In this document: piece by piece, positions 12,613 to 23,448 of the stretch
How positions within the stretch are numbered: the stretch's first letter is position 1
Layout of the letters: every line of letters starts with the position of its first letter
The notes under the pieces: model-generated
Databases searched by the model: none
What the model saw: only the letters and a program-made list of their open reading frames with translations
Told to the model about the DNA's origin: nothing
Assembly (NCBI GenBank): GCA_910574455.1
Contig: CAJSYZ010000001.1
Span: 4,447,424 to 4,511,423, forward strand
Source of the DNA: Trichaptum fuscoviolaceum
Lineage: Eukaryota; Basidiomycota; Agaricomycetes; Hymenochaetales; Trichaptaceae
DNA length: 64,000 nucleotides
Direction: 5' to 3'
Position numbers and translations under genes: made by a program

Positions 12613-13631
12613 GACGGCCGAGCAAAGTCAAGTGCAAGTCGAGGAGGAAGAGGTGTTGTAGTTGTTCACGAGTGCGTGGGTGGTGAGGTGATGACGGTGC
12701 TTTGAAAGGAAAGTGTGGGAACTTTATTTCGCAGACTCGGAGTGGCAACGTGGCCTAATACCTCTCATAGAGTGTTCGAGACGAAGTTCACTCTACTTAG
12801 CCCTACTACTACTCTCGACTCACACGTTGTCCACGTCTGCTTTGTTTTCTTCAGCTTGAAGTAACCTCTGTGGGCTATTAAAGAATACTGAAAGTCAACT
12901 CTAGGAAATGCTGTGCTAATGCGCCGACCCAGCTTACCTGATCTCAATATAATGGCAAATATCAGTTGTAATACATGGTGCAGTACAGGCGAGGATGCGT
13001 TGATTTTTCGAATAAGCTCAACTCGGCGATATTCATCCTGTACGTGGCGAACGTGGCCAAACGGCCTGTGGCCCCCTGGCGATTTCCTGTTTTTGGAGGC
13101 ATTAGGCTGGACATTGTACCTAATGTCACAGCCATTCCTAGTTCATTACTACGCTAACTTGCTACTGAGTGGAAAGTATCCCTACAGGGGCCTGGCGATT
13201 CATTCATCTAGCGACTCATCAAACCCGGACCAAGTGGAATTGTCGTGTCTTATTATTCGAGCTCTTCCTTTCAATGTCTATATCGTGGCGTCTCGATAGC
13301 ATGCTGGCTTTCTTGCGCACTAACTAATCTGCTCTGAGGGGGGTGCGGGTAGGGTCCCAAACCGGCTGGCTCATCTAAATTAATAACCAGACCGTCTCCT
13401 TCCTCTCAAGCGGGCGAGCGGAGGAGCTAACCTTCCTCCGCCACCGCCGAGGTGGAGGTATATAAAGGGCGTCATAATGGATCAGATTCACAACACCAGA
13501 TCCCCCCTTTGCCACTTTCCTTTGCGCTACCCCGCACCGCTTCCGTATCCCCCATCTGACTTGGATTTTCTTTCTGCCCTGCAACAATCTTGATAACAAT
13601 CTTCAAAGCATTGCGCACTTGAGCTGAACTC
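12613..13631. promoter_or_regulatory. Divergent promoter region of SAR1 and the 13632 gene
   Basis: This is about 1 kb between divergent starts. A consensus TATATAAA lies at 13459-13466, preceded by a GC-rich inverted repeat (CCTCCGCC/GGTGGAGG, 13435-13458); both serve the plus-strand gene at 13632. On the SAR1 side CTTCAGCTTGAAG occurs at 12849-12861. No coding sequence is recognised. Confidence 0.5.
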
Positions 13632-14642
13632 ATGACTGGTGAACAGAAGTGGAGGACGTGGCTAGGCATCGCGTGGGATTGCTGGAAGACTGCGCTGGAG
13701 TACGTGCCACCCGAACTGGCGATGGTCTTTGACTTCTTGGACAGGGTCAATGACTGGATGTTCGGGAGAGGAACTGTCGTAACAAAGAGCTGCAGCTCGA
13801 GTGCACCACAGTCAGTATGGATGAGCTCGAAGTATCCTGCGAGTAACTTCTCTTTGCCTGACTATCATGTTTGTGGCAATGCTACTTTCGGCCAGGCTAG
13901 CTCTCCGACATTCAGCGAGGCCGAAATATTCAGGAGTCCTCCTCCTTCGTACGATGACTTCTCAAACGACGTGCCTATCATACCCTCTGACGTCTCCTCA
14001 TCATTATTTGAATTATCTCTGGGTGACTTCATCGTGCCTTCTGTCACGCGAAGCCCTTCTTCTGAAATATCTCATGCGCGGATTTCAAATAGGGATGCTC
14101 TGATTGGGTTACATACACCTAGCCCTCAGTGTCTTGCTTTCTTGGACCCTCTCGATGCACTCAATCAGCTTACACCGCCCCCTCTTGTCGTTGACGAACC
14201 AATATCTCCCGTTGTCAATAGTGCGCCCACGCCTCTTGTTATCCCTACTCTGGATGTCGGTTCGCTCGTTATGGACTCTTTGGATGTCTCTGGTCATGTT
14301 TACAGCTCTCCGTCGACCTCCATGGACTGGGAGCAAAACAGCATGCGTATCCTTCCATCTGCATACGATCGAGTAGGTGCTTCTACAGAAACAACAAACG
14401 TCGCAGTCAATGCTCCCATCATACCTCGCAGAGCTGGTGTCGGAACTCCTGTCCGGGCTCGCACAACTGGTACTCCAAGTGCTCGGACCCGCAGGCGTCT
14501 AAGAAATAAGGAAAACCTGCCGCCGCAGAGTCCCGAGGAATCATCTCCTGAGCCGATCGCAAGACGTACAAGGGCTACCCCTATCAACCCCACGCGGCGA
14601 AATGCTATAATCATCTCGTCTCCAAGGTCCTTTCGCCCATGA
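13632..14642 (+). CDS. Hypothetical Ser/Pro-rich intronless protein (336 aa)
   Basis: This is a single-exon frame of 336 codons with a strong TATA box 170 bp upstream, so expression is likely. The first 50 residues are folded-looking and tryptophan-rich (W-R-T-W-L-G-I-A-W-D-C-W-K). The rest is low-complexity, rich in Ser, Pro and Thr, with short acidic-hydrophobic patches such as F-E-L-S-L-G-D-F-I-V. A P-P-P-S-Y motif near residue 98 could bind WW domains. The C-terminus is basic (R-T-R-R-R-L-R-N-K-E-N and R-R-T-R-A-T-P-I-N-P-T-R-R), possibly nuclear. I recognise no family. Its intronless structure contrasts with the intron-rich neighbours. Confidence 0.65.
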   Translation: MTGEQKWRTWLGIAWDCWKTALEYVPPELAMVFDFLDRVNDWMFGRGTVVTKSCSSSAPQSVWMSSKYPASNFSLPDYHVCGNATFGQASSPTFSEAEIFRSPPPSYDDFSNDVPIIPSDVSSSLFELSLGDFIVPSVTRSPSSEISHARISNRDALIGLHTPSPQCLAFLDPLDALNQLTPPPLVVDEPISPVVNSAPTPLVIPTLDVGSLVMDSLDVSGHVYSSPSTSMDWEQNSMRILPSAYDRVGASTETTNVAVNAPIIPRRAGVGTPVRARTTGTPSARTRRRLRNKENLPPQSPEESSPEPIARRTRATPINPTRRNAIIISSPRSFRP

Positions 14643-15198
14643 TATCACGAACATGCAAGGCTTCTAGCTCTTTGGATCCTTCACCTTCGTCCCCACCTCT
14701 CAACCTTTTGACTCTATCATTTCGTCGGTGCCGATTCCATTCATCTTTTTTTTCACACTTGGATACAATTTGTTCTTCTGTTTAACTTTACATGTCATGT
14801 TTTACAATTCCTCGCACATCAAGCCTTTGTAAGTAGAGGCCTGTTGGATATTAGCGTACGCGTGTACTTAGAGGATACCCGATTATAAAAGTTTCTTACG
14901 TTTTACCTTAGACATTACTCCAGATTCACAACGCGTTCACTTTCAGAGTTTCTATCATGTGTCTCTACGATGTGTGTTCAGGTTGGGTAGAAAGACAACA
15001 CACCAGTAAAAGAGGGGAGGATTGATACATTCCGCGTTGTGTGCAGTGGAGAAACTCGACGATCTGGGTCAGAACGCAGTTGTTGTGATCAAGATCATAT
15101 CGCATGCACTCTAATATAATGTGAGGGGCAATGGAACTCGATAGATGCAGGAAAGACGAAGTACAGTATAGTAAAGTCTGATCAACAAATGGTGCCTC
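14643..15198. other. Intergenic between convergent genes
   Basis: This holds the 3' flanks of the 13632 gene and of the minus-strand eS21 gene. It is AT-rich with pyrimidine runs near 14740. No gene was seen. Confidence 0.5.
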
Positions 15199-15678
15199 TC
15201 ACTTCTGGTACGACCAGACATTGCGAAGCACTGCAAAGCAAAAGTAAACGCAGCATTCAGTCAGACAACATATCAAGCTAGAGTAGAAGAGATACACGCA
15301 CATCCAGCCTTAGTGGCCAACCGGTTAATCGAGTCGTCGCTCTCGGCAGAGGCACGAACCTGGCCGCATAGTGCGAAGGTGGTAGAGGTGGGGAGGGCCT
15401 TGCCGTCGGCGTCAACGTCAACGACGCTGATCTGGACCGAAGCGTGGTCTTTTGAAGTGATGAGTTGGTCTGTTAAATAGATATGAGCATAGATGCTGTC
15501 AGTTATCTCTGTCGATGTTGCTCAAGAGTTGAATGGTGCGTACTAGTGGCCGCGCACTTGCGGGGTACGTAAAGGTCGACGAGGACTCCCTAATGACAGC
15601 AATGAGCACCATTCATTACTGCATTGTTATAATTCATCTCATCTAATGACATTGTCGGCATACCTGATCGTTCTCCAT
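15199..15678 (-). CDS. RPS21: 40S ribosomal protein eS21
   Basis: This is a component of the small ribosomal subunit. The gene is cut by short introns into exons too small to stand out as open frames. The start at 15678 reads M-E-N-D-Q. The second exon gives G-V-L-V-D-L-Y-V-P-R-K-C-A-A-T. The third gives Q-L-I-T-S-K-D-H-A-S-V-Q-I-S-V-V-D-V and continues T-T-F-A-L-C-G-Q-V-R-A and S-D-D-S-I-N-R-L-A-T-K-A-G. The last gives L-L-R-N-V-W-S-Y-Q-K before the stop. The length (about 88 residues) and order match eS21 throughout. Each junction follows GT-AG rules. Confidence 0.93.
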
Positions 15679-16164
15679 GGTAGGCGAGTTTGACTAGATT
15701 GTTATACCATGTTCGCCGACAAATTCGTTAGGAGGGAGCGAACGACGTCCGCAAACTGCCGAAGAAACTGTACAGTTGTGACATTAGTTAAGTAGTCGTG
15801 ACAAGCACTGTGCTGTGTCACACTGGCTCTTGAATTTTGATCGTTAACCGCGATGGTCCTTGTTTTATCATATCCTTGTTTTCTCTTCCTTATACCTTTG
15901 TTTCCTTATGAGCTCGACAACAAGCACACTGAGCGCTCTGATCTAGGCTTTCACGTGGCTTTCGTTCTCTTTGGCATGCTGGAGTGTATAAGGATGCAGT
16001 TTTCAACGATGTTCGGAAAACACTATGCAATGAAGGTGCAACCATCTCAGTAGACTCACCCCTTGGAAATAACCTACCGTACTGGAATTTGTGATGCCCA
16101 CGCCTGAATACTTAAATACGGTCACTTCTTCTGTTCAAGGTGATAGATTCTTCGCGATCACGTC

Positions 16165-16695
16165 GATGTATTCTACTACAGCCTCTCCTTGATTTTTAAT
16201 GACAGTTCCTCCCAAATGTCCCCCATAGACCCCTCAACGATAAGGAAATAGGACTCAAACACATCTCGTGTATATGAGTGCCTCATCATATTCTCTGCGA
16301 TCACTTCTATGTCTCCGCCGCAGCCTCTTCCAAATACATGTTCGCGATTTCTTCTTCGATAATGGCATCTCTTCATCAGCTTCATTCTCAATCATAGACA
16401 CATCCTGGTTCATGCCGAATCTGCCGTTGTAGCTTCCTTCAGCCCCAAACAGGTGCGACTCGGAAACAGCGGCTCTCGACTGTGATTTCCCAAGGTTGGG
16501 AGGTGGCCGTGACTACTTCAAGCTCACTTCCGTTATCATCAATGAAAAAGCAGTGTGTCAGCATTTCTAGCATTCGGAGACAGTCTTGAGTGTCACCAAG
16601 TCAACGCCCGGTGCTTCTCCATCACGCGCTCAGCAAGAAACCTATCCTCCAACCGTACACGCTGTCATTGAAGAGACGATAAATAGCAATGCTTC
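16165..16695. repeat. Duplicated upstream block of paralogue B
   Basis: Parts of this segment recur upstream of paralogue C (18605-18859). The shared parts include CGATCACTTCGATGT-like text followed by CACAGCCTCTCCTTG (first copy near 16155-16195, internally repeated near 16297-16330), TGCTTCTCCATCA at 16612, and ACACGCTGTCATTGAAGA at 16657 ending in a GATAAATA TATA-like box (16678-16685). The end of the block lies about 110 bp before both start codons, so the promoter was duplicated with the gene. Confidence 0.7.
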
Positions 16696-16790
16696 GAGTC
16701 TTCGCACTTGCTCCGGCATCGCATCGAAACGACCTTCAATTCCGAGCCCCTCCGCTTCACGGTATCTCCGTCGGATACTGAAAGGCTGCT

Positions 16791-17744
16791 ATGACCTTCC
16801 AAGTTGTTCAGATTTTTTCCGCGCTTCTCTACTCAACTATTGGTACGTCTTATAAGGCTTTCGTACTCATCTTCTACTTTTATGTCTGACTACTGGTACT
16901 CGAAGCCTATGCACAGACAAGATCACAAAGGGTCTGTGGCGTGTCATCCGATCTGTGCTTTGAGGGAATACATGCAAGTATATTTATGCCATTGCGGCAC
17001 AAGTAGGAACTGACTTCTTATTAACAGGATCCTTCTACCAATACTACTGTGGGGTTTATTCTACCTCCGAAGGCAACTGGGAACGTTACCGATGATCATT
17101 CGTTCATCGCAATGATATCATTCCCTCTTCCGTATGGATTTGCAGGGCTTACGTCGGTGGAGACAAATCAGGCCAATCATTCACTGTAACAAATTTGCTT
17201 TTCTTCTAAAGTTTGAATTGGCTCTCAAGCTCAATTCCTCTCAGCAGGTTTGAAGAACAGACATTAGTAAAACCAATACCCGCTTTCGCTTTCCCTCCCA
17301 GGGAAAACCCGAACGTACTTGCTGATTTCATCGCTCCATTGTCCACTTTGACGTGCGTAACGATACTAAATCATACTTCAGTGTACTGTAACTCCAATAA
17401 TCATGGCATATAGGTCGAACAACACGCTCATACCCACCTCCACCCTCTTGACTATCTCACCCAAGTCATCTTTGTCCGCAGATCGCGCAACCTTCATATT
17501 CACCTGTAATGCGTGCCTGCCAGTGACAAGCTCTGCTCCAGGCCTATTCACGTCCGATAGCCCGCTGTTGGCGCTATTTCTCCAAGAGGAGAAGCCCATC
17601 TGCCCCGGAGACAAGTTATCGGACGTTATTCTCCCATTGCAGGGCGCTGAGTTCAAGCAATTTGTGCTGAATGCCAATGCGGCGCGCTCATCCCAGTTCT
17701 TCAGCATCTTGCAAACTCTGGATGAAGACCGTGGCCCCAACTAA
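16791..17744 (+). CDS. Secreted DOMON / CDH-cytochrome-like protein, paralogue B
   Basis: This is a paralogue of the genes at 9170 and 18949, with the same five-exon layout. The start at 16791 opens a signal peptide M-T-F-Q-V-V-Q-I-F-S-A-L-L-Y-S. After the first intron comes A-Y-A-Q, then C-x6-C and F-E-G-I-H. The second intron begins GCAAGT, a GC-AG intron where paralogue C has GTAAGT. The core reads T-N-T-T-V-G-F-I-L-P-P-K and F-I-A-M-I-S-F-P-L-P-Y-G-F. The last exon holds F-T-C-N-A-C and ends N-A-N-A-A-R-S-S-Q-F-F-S-I-L. The stretch after P-L-P-Y-G-F-A-G-L-T (S-V-E-T-N-Q) differs from the haem-binding family, and no ligand Met or His is evident. The protein is probably extracellular; its function is unknown. 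Confidence 0.72.
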
Positions 17745-18604
17745 CGAGTTGGCGCCTGGATGTCTATCTGCCATGCCTTGATGAGCACTACTAATCCCTG
17801 TCGTTGCAAATGTATATCAGGATCTACAAAATCAGTGTCATGAAACCAGTCGCGTCCGCATTGTATTGCCGTAGTTTGTGATATAGGATTTCAAGTCAAT
17901 TAATAAAGCCACCGCTCTAGGGTGACAATCCTGCTTTATTACTCGACTGCAAAGCATCAAGTAGAAAATCAGCTGAGCACGTAGAGAAATAGTTTTACAT
18001 AGTTATCTCTGGGCCCGGCGACAACTTATGCAGCCGGAGACTGAATCTGAGAATGAACACTAAATTCCGAGTCGACCAGTCACCACGGTGAACTTGCTGC
18101 TCACCATTCGTCCTTTGTTCTCCGCCACACTTAATCTTCCATCGACTCTTTAATTCACGAGGGCAAGAGACTACTCCAGCACCGCTTCCGCGCCCGCGCC
18201 AACAGGAACAACCCGTAATACTTCCTTTCGCTTGTCAGCGCGTGGTGTACTAAATATACTCAGTACTCTCAGAGTTGTCATTTCGTGTGCTGAACGGCCC
18301 TGGCACGTCTCGAAAAACGCCTTTCTTGATTGTTCAAGTCAAGATCGCTCGATAGGCTTTTCTCATCTGGGTGAAGCCAGGGTTGACAAGGATTAGTAGG
18401 TTATCGCGGACTTTAGTCTTTCTGTGACGTGCAGGTGCCGTACAATGTCTATCTGAAGGGTCCGATGCTGAGCTCGTATCTTATACTCTCAAGACTTAAG
18501 CTAAGAACCTGAATTTGTACCCATATGCATGGGTGTCAAATCTGGTGCCGCTTACTGATGATTACTGCACGGGTTTCGTCAAATATCTCGGAACACTGTT
18601 GCAT
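17745..18604. other. Intergenic between paralogues B and C
   Basis: No coding or RNA gene was recognised. Short frames lack motifs. Confidence 0.5.
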
Positions 18605-18859
18605 GGGTTCTCCACGATCACTTCGATGTCTTCTACCACAGCCTCTCCTTGCTTCCTGATGACAGTTTCATCCCAATGATCCCACAAACACCAAATGCGA
18701 TAAGCAAATCGAACTGCGACACATCTCGTGCAAGGGGCATAATTCAGTGCGACTATGATATCGCAATGCTTCTCCATCAAGCGCCCAGCAAAGAACTCGA
18801 TGTGGCGGTCTTCTGGCTTTACACGCTGTCATTGAAGAACTGATAAATAACAATGCTTC
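18605..18859. repeat. Duplicated upstream block of paralogue C
   Basis: This matches parts of 16165-16695, notably the CACAGCCTCTCCTTG segment near 18640, TGCTTCTCCATCA at 18767, and ACACGCTGTCATTGAAGA at 18821 followed by GATAAATA (18842-18849). The start codon follows 107 bp after the TATA-like box. It shows that the paralogue arose by duplication of a promoter-plus-gene unit. Confidence 0.7.
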
Positions 18860-18948
18860 TTGGAGTCGTACGTACCCGCTTTACCTCAAGGACGTCCTGC
18901 TTATAACTTGTGTCGCCCGTCGATCTGATCGGTTCTTGAGCTTCAATC

Positions 18949-19924
18949 ATGGTTTTCCTGAGTGTCCGACTCCTCTCCCCGCTCCTCTGCATAGCTACTG
19001 GTATGATCTCTCTGACCTTCGTGTTATATAGGTCCTCGTACTTATTCCTTTCCTTTTTCCAAAAATCCGAAGCTTTTGCGCAGGCCGGGTCGCAGAGTGT
19101 TTGTGATGTATCGACAAAGTTGTGCTTCGAGGGCATACACGTAAGTCCTACTTTCTTTTCTTCAATCTTGCTAAGCGAACACAGGTCTGACTTTCCATTT
19201 AGAATTCACCGACTAATACAACCTTGGGCTTCATCCTCCCGCCAAAATCGAAGGGACGCGCTCCCGAGAACCATTCGCTGATCGGGATGCTCTCCTTCCC
19301 ACTTCCCTACGGATTTGGTGGCTTCGCGTTAGGAGAGACGAATACAGATTCTTTCCTGTGAGGAGATATTATCCTTATCCACTGACGAATGCACCTTCAT
19401 GTTTATCTTGACCTTTCTTTCACCCCAATCACCAGCTCCAAGCGAGTGTCATCAATCAACCCGCTCATGATAGTCTTGTTTGCTTTCCCTCCAAGAGCAA
19501 ACCTTAACGCAGCATCAGACTTCGTAGCGCCATTGGCTACGCAATCGTAAGTCCCGCCACTAACTTTTCCTCCACGCTAGACTGCTCGTTCATGACCATG
19601 CTACCTCCCAGGTCAAGCAAAACGCTAACACCTTCCGCATCCAACTTGACCATTTCGTCAAAGTCCACTGTAACTCCGGATCACGCAACTCTGCTGTTCA
19701 TTTGCAACACCTGCCTATCCTCAGTCGATTCAGCCGCTAACATGTTCGTGTTAGATAATCCGAAGCTGACGCTTTTCCTCCAAGACGAGCAGCCCATCTA
19801 TCCCGGAGACAAGTTATCGGACGTCATCCTACCGCTGCCTGGCATTGAATCCTCGCAATTTATCTTAAACACTAATGCTGCACGATCGTCCCACTTCTCG
19901 GAGGTCCTGAAAATGCTTGAATAA
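18949..19924 (+). CDS. Secreted DOMON / CDH-cytochrome-like protein, paralogue C
   Basis: This is the third paralogue. The start at 18949 gives signal peptide M-V-F-L-S-V-R-L-L-S-P-L-L-C-I-A-T-A-F-A after removal of a 70-nt intron. The mature part has C-x6-C and F-E-G-I-H. Then come T-N-T-T-L-G-F-I-L-P-P-K, L-I-G-M-L-S-F-P-L-P-Y-G-F-G-G-F-A-L-G-E-T, and I-N-P-L-M-I-V-L-F-A-F-P-P-R. The final exon has F-I-C-N-T-C and P-G-D-K-L-S-D-V-I-L-P-L and ends A-A-R-S-S-H-F-S-E-V-L-K-M-L-E. It is closest to B (both share P-G-D-K-L-S-D-V-I-L-P-L). The motif order equals that of the CDH cytochrome domain, but the residues replacing its haem ligands are Thr- and Ser-like. Confidence 0.73.
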
Positions 19925-20225
19925 GGTGGCTGATGGGCACAGGTCGAAAAGCACGTTTTACGGGTTGTTGTCAGATCATGTACATGTACGTTGTATGAAC
20001 ATAAAGAACCAACTTAATTGTACACATATTTCTGTCAAACTGTAAAATAAAACCAGAATCGTACAATCTAATCGTGAAAGCGTATAGTGTAAGACTCTAT
20101 AGTACAAATACAGTACTCTTCGGTTGAGCGAATGCAGTCAAACGTGACGCCGAAAATCGTAGGCCGCACGGAAAGGGAGTTGAGTTCGAAACGCATCAAA
20201 ACCATACAATCGAGTTAATCAAGAT

Positions 20226-23156
20226 CTATGCGATCTCAGTCAATTTCGGATCTTTCTTAGCCGTCGCATTGTTCCTCTTCCTTCCCCTTAATTCTTCATC
20301 GTCAACAATCAATTCTGGGACGCTCGCGTCCACAAGCGTATTCTCCCTTCGTGATTGCCTTTGGCCTCTTTGGCCACTTCGACCGAGGCTACCGTTTGCT
20401 TCGGCGATAGCAAGGGTCTGGTCAGGAGAGAGGTGGTGCGTGTTTGGTGGGAGACGAACGAGACTGAGGAAGCAGAGAGAGATCATAACGCATGCGGTGG
20501 AAACGAAAAATATCGTCTTCGGCGCCCGAGCGACCGTCTTCATATACGTAAGCCCAAAGAGGGAGGGACCGAGGATCTGAGAGCTGTTCCAGGCGCACTT
20601 TTATTAGGTCCAAGGATGAAGATCCGGTCGCAAGAAAAACATACCACATAGCCTGAATGACACTCAGAGCGCCAAATAATTTTCCGGTCTCAGCCTCCTC
20701 TCTTTTAGCGTGCCTACGCGCGTACAGCTCCAGCGCAAGCGCCTGCACTGCTGGGTTGAACCCGCCGCCCCAGCTCGCGATCATGCCGAAGATAGTAAAC
20801 GTCAACGCGGTCGGCGCGAAGGCAATGAAAGTAAAACAGACCACCTCGAGCCCCAGCGAGAAGCGCGCGAGGCCCAGGTCGAAATTGGCGCTGTGCGGGT
20901 GAAGGGGGGCGGTGGTGTGCTGGACAGGCTGGGCGTGAGGGGATGTAGTGTCCGATGCAGATTCATGGTCAGACGAAGAGGGCTCAGTCACACTGAGAGG
21001 CTCGTTTTCTGTATTCGGAAGCTGGATGGCAGGTTTGGCAGGGTTGAATATCTTGATAATTACTAGAGTTCCATCAGACAGAGTAATTTATATAATATTT
21101 CTTGTCCCTTACCAGGTAGAATGACCGTCAGATAAAGCGCACGTGAAGCACCCATTAAGCTAAGCCAATATCCGAGCTTTGCAAAACTTCTTCAATATCC
21201 AACTAAGAGGAAGACGCTGAAACAGCTTACCTCTTCCGACGACCAGCCGAACGTGGCTGCAGCGTATTGAAACTTATACTGATATGAAGACTATCGCAAG
21301 GCTGAGTAAGTGACCCTTATCTTTGAATGAAAGAGGCACTAAGACAGACCATGATCAGAGCAGAGAACGCATAGCCCCCTGCTAAAAAGGTGAGACTCCA
21401 GTCTTTTCTCATCTTCCTGAGTGTTCCCGAGCCCGCACCCTCCACTTCTACCTCAGCCGGAGCAAAGACCGACAATGGGGTCAAAGGTTGGAGCAACTTC
21501 AGGGCCCTCCTGCTCACGGCACCCTCAGCCCCTCTCGCATCTGCAGCCACGCGCTCGAGCTCCATCCTCTCGCTCATCCTCCTCCTGTTCGCATGCATGA
21601 GTGCAGGACTCAAGCTCTCTGGAAGAGCTATCCACACCATCAGCGCATATATGAAGTGAATTGTTGTTCCGAGAAAGAAGACTGAAATTGTCTTTTGGGT
21701 AACATGAATGAGCAAGCCCCCCAATGTCGGCCCAAATGCCATGCCTACGAAGAGAAGGCCGACTGAAAGCGAGAGGATACGTGAACGTGCGGCAGATTCA
21801 GTGCAATCGGCGATGTACGAGTGCACGGCGGCAATCGCTGATGTCATGCCTGATTGTTGACAATTAATCATATCAACATAATGACATATCAACAATAGTA
21901 AAAAGCGGAAGTAGAAGAGAAACATTAGTAAAAATTTGCAAGGAGAATGAAGTGCATGGTCATACCTCCGAGTAAGCCCTCTATGATAGGACCGACAATC
22001 AGGAACCAATATCCGCCCGGTAGCCTATGGGAAAAGAAGTACACCACGATGAACGTGAAGTCACTGCGGAAATTCATGAGCGTTCAATTACTGCACGATG
22101 GCATGACTGATTAACTGCGCACGAACGTTATGAGTAGTCCGAAAACGCTGATACCCATAACGCGCAGTCGGCCATGCCGATCAGAGAGCTAGAACAACAC
22201 ATGAAATATAATTAGAGATTGAGCCGGCCGGGCATACATGGGAAAAGATGAAAGCAAGCTTACAGATCCCCACCATGCGGTTGTCAGGCAGCCAAGCACA
22301 CCCATAGTTGTAGTCAAGACTGTACAAAGAGATAGCCTCAGTACTGTCCTCAGATCGAGTCCCGGGGAGGCCGGGGGGGGCGATGTACTCACCAGCAATG
22401 AGCTTTGCAGTTGCGGCTTGGACCACGGGATCTTCAAAACATTTCCGCTGCCTGTCGTCCCTCTGAGCTGCGCTTTCGTAAGATAAAGGATCGGCATTAT
22501 TTGAGTTCGTGTCAATAACTGCTGAAATGATCTGGAATGCGCTCGAGACACTCAAAGTGTCAATAGGGGTCGGGTGCTGGATCATGTTCCTATCGCCGAC
22601 CGTATACTCTGGTCTGTGCGCCAAGCATACGAGCTCAGTATACACCTCAATACGCGGAGCCGCACATGCAGACATGGCAATTGCAGAGAAGGGAACCATG
22701 CATAGTATCCTAGACTTAAGACTTCAGAAATCCACACGCAGTGGGAGACAAGTGACGAACTCACCACCAGGGCGAAGGACGCCTATACCATGGCCTTCTC
22801 TGCATGGCATCCCAGTCCTCCGCTTCCTCCGCTTCCTCCTCCTCCGTCAGATCACCCAGGTGGCCATCGTCTCCACCGTCACTTTCAAAGTTACCGACGA
22901 GAGTATCTTCTGTCTGCGAACGCTGCTTGTGCTTATCTCGGTGTGCCGGATGGACAAACTCATGGAGAAGTTCCACGACCTCCTCGCTCACAGAACCCTC
23001 CGGATAAATCAGTGCATCTGGACCTTGTGGTAGATAAGGAACAGAGTTCGTGGACGTGTTGCGTGAGTGCCGTGGTCGAGAGCGCGACTGCAGCCTGGAC
23101 AGCGGCGGGGGCACGTCCGGGGCAAGACGGTTGGTAGAGTCGTCAACGGGGCTCAT
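20226..23156 (-). CDS. Major facilitator superfamily transporter
   Basis: This is a proton-coupled or general MFS transporter of the plasma or organelle membrane; the substrate is unknown. The start at 23156 gives a long polar N-terminus (S-R-P-R-H-S-R-N) and an acidic run E-E-E-E-A-E-E-A-E-D. R-R-P-W-Y-R-R-P-S-P-W-W follows just before the first helix. The middle exon carries the helix 4-5 region G-M-T-S-A-I-A-A-V-H-S-Y-I-A-D and A-F-G-P-T-L-G-G-L-L. The central loop is long and rich in basic residues. The last exons give I-F-G-M-I-A-S-W-G-G-G-F-N-P-A-V-Q-A-L-A-L and a final pair of helices, ending in a charged cytoplasmic tail with a stop at 20226. At least six introns are inferred. The layout fits 12-TM fungal MFS proteins with drug/tetracycline-type organisation. 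Confidence 0.82.
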
Positions 23157-23376
23157 GGTGGGCGGAAGCAGAGAGTGAAAAGATAGGGCAGAAGTTTATA
23201 AGATGATGTGCATGGTGCAGGACATGGCGCAGTCGACGAAGTGCCTCGAACAGCAGCCGCCGCGGGTGAGCGTATACTCTCAAATTAGCACGGCACCATG
23301 CGATCTCGGTTCACAATCTCACTTGACATCATCGTGTCAACAAATTACAAGGTACATGTATTATATAAGCATCCTC

Positions 23377-23388
23377 AAGTTCGAACTT
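23377..23388. promoter_or_regulatory. 12-bp palindrome AAGTTCGAACTT in divergent promoter
   Basis: AAGTTCGAACTT lies between the divergent starts of the MFS gene (23156) and the 23449 gene. A TATATAA at about 23362-23368 precedes the plus-strand start by about 85 bp. It resembles the AAGTT-type palindromes seen at 1513 and 26163. Confidence 0.35.
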
Positions 23389-23448
23389 TTTTGAGCACTC
23401 TGTCCTTGGGTGCGGTCGACCATAACCATCCTTTCAATATAGGCCTCA

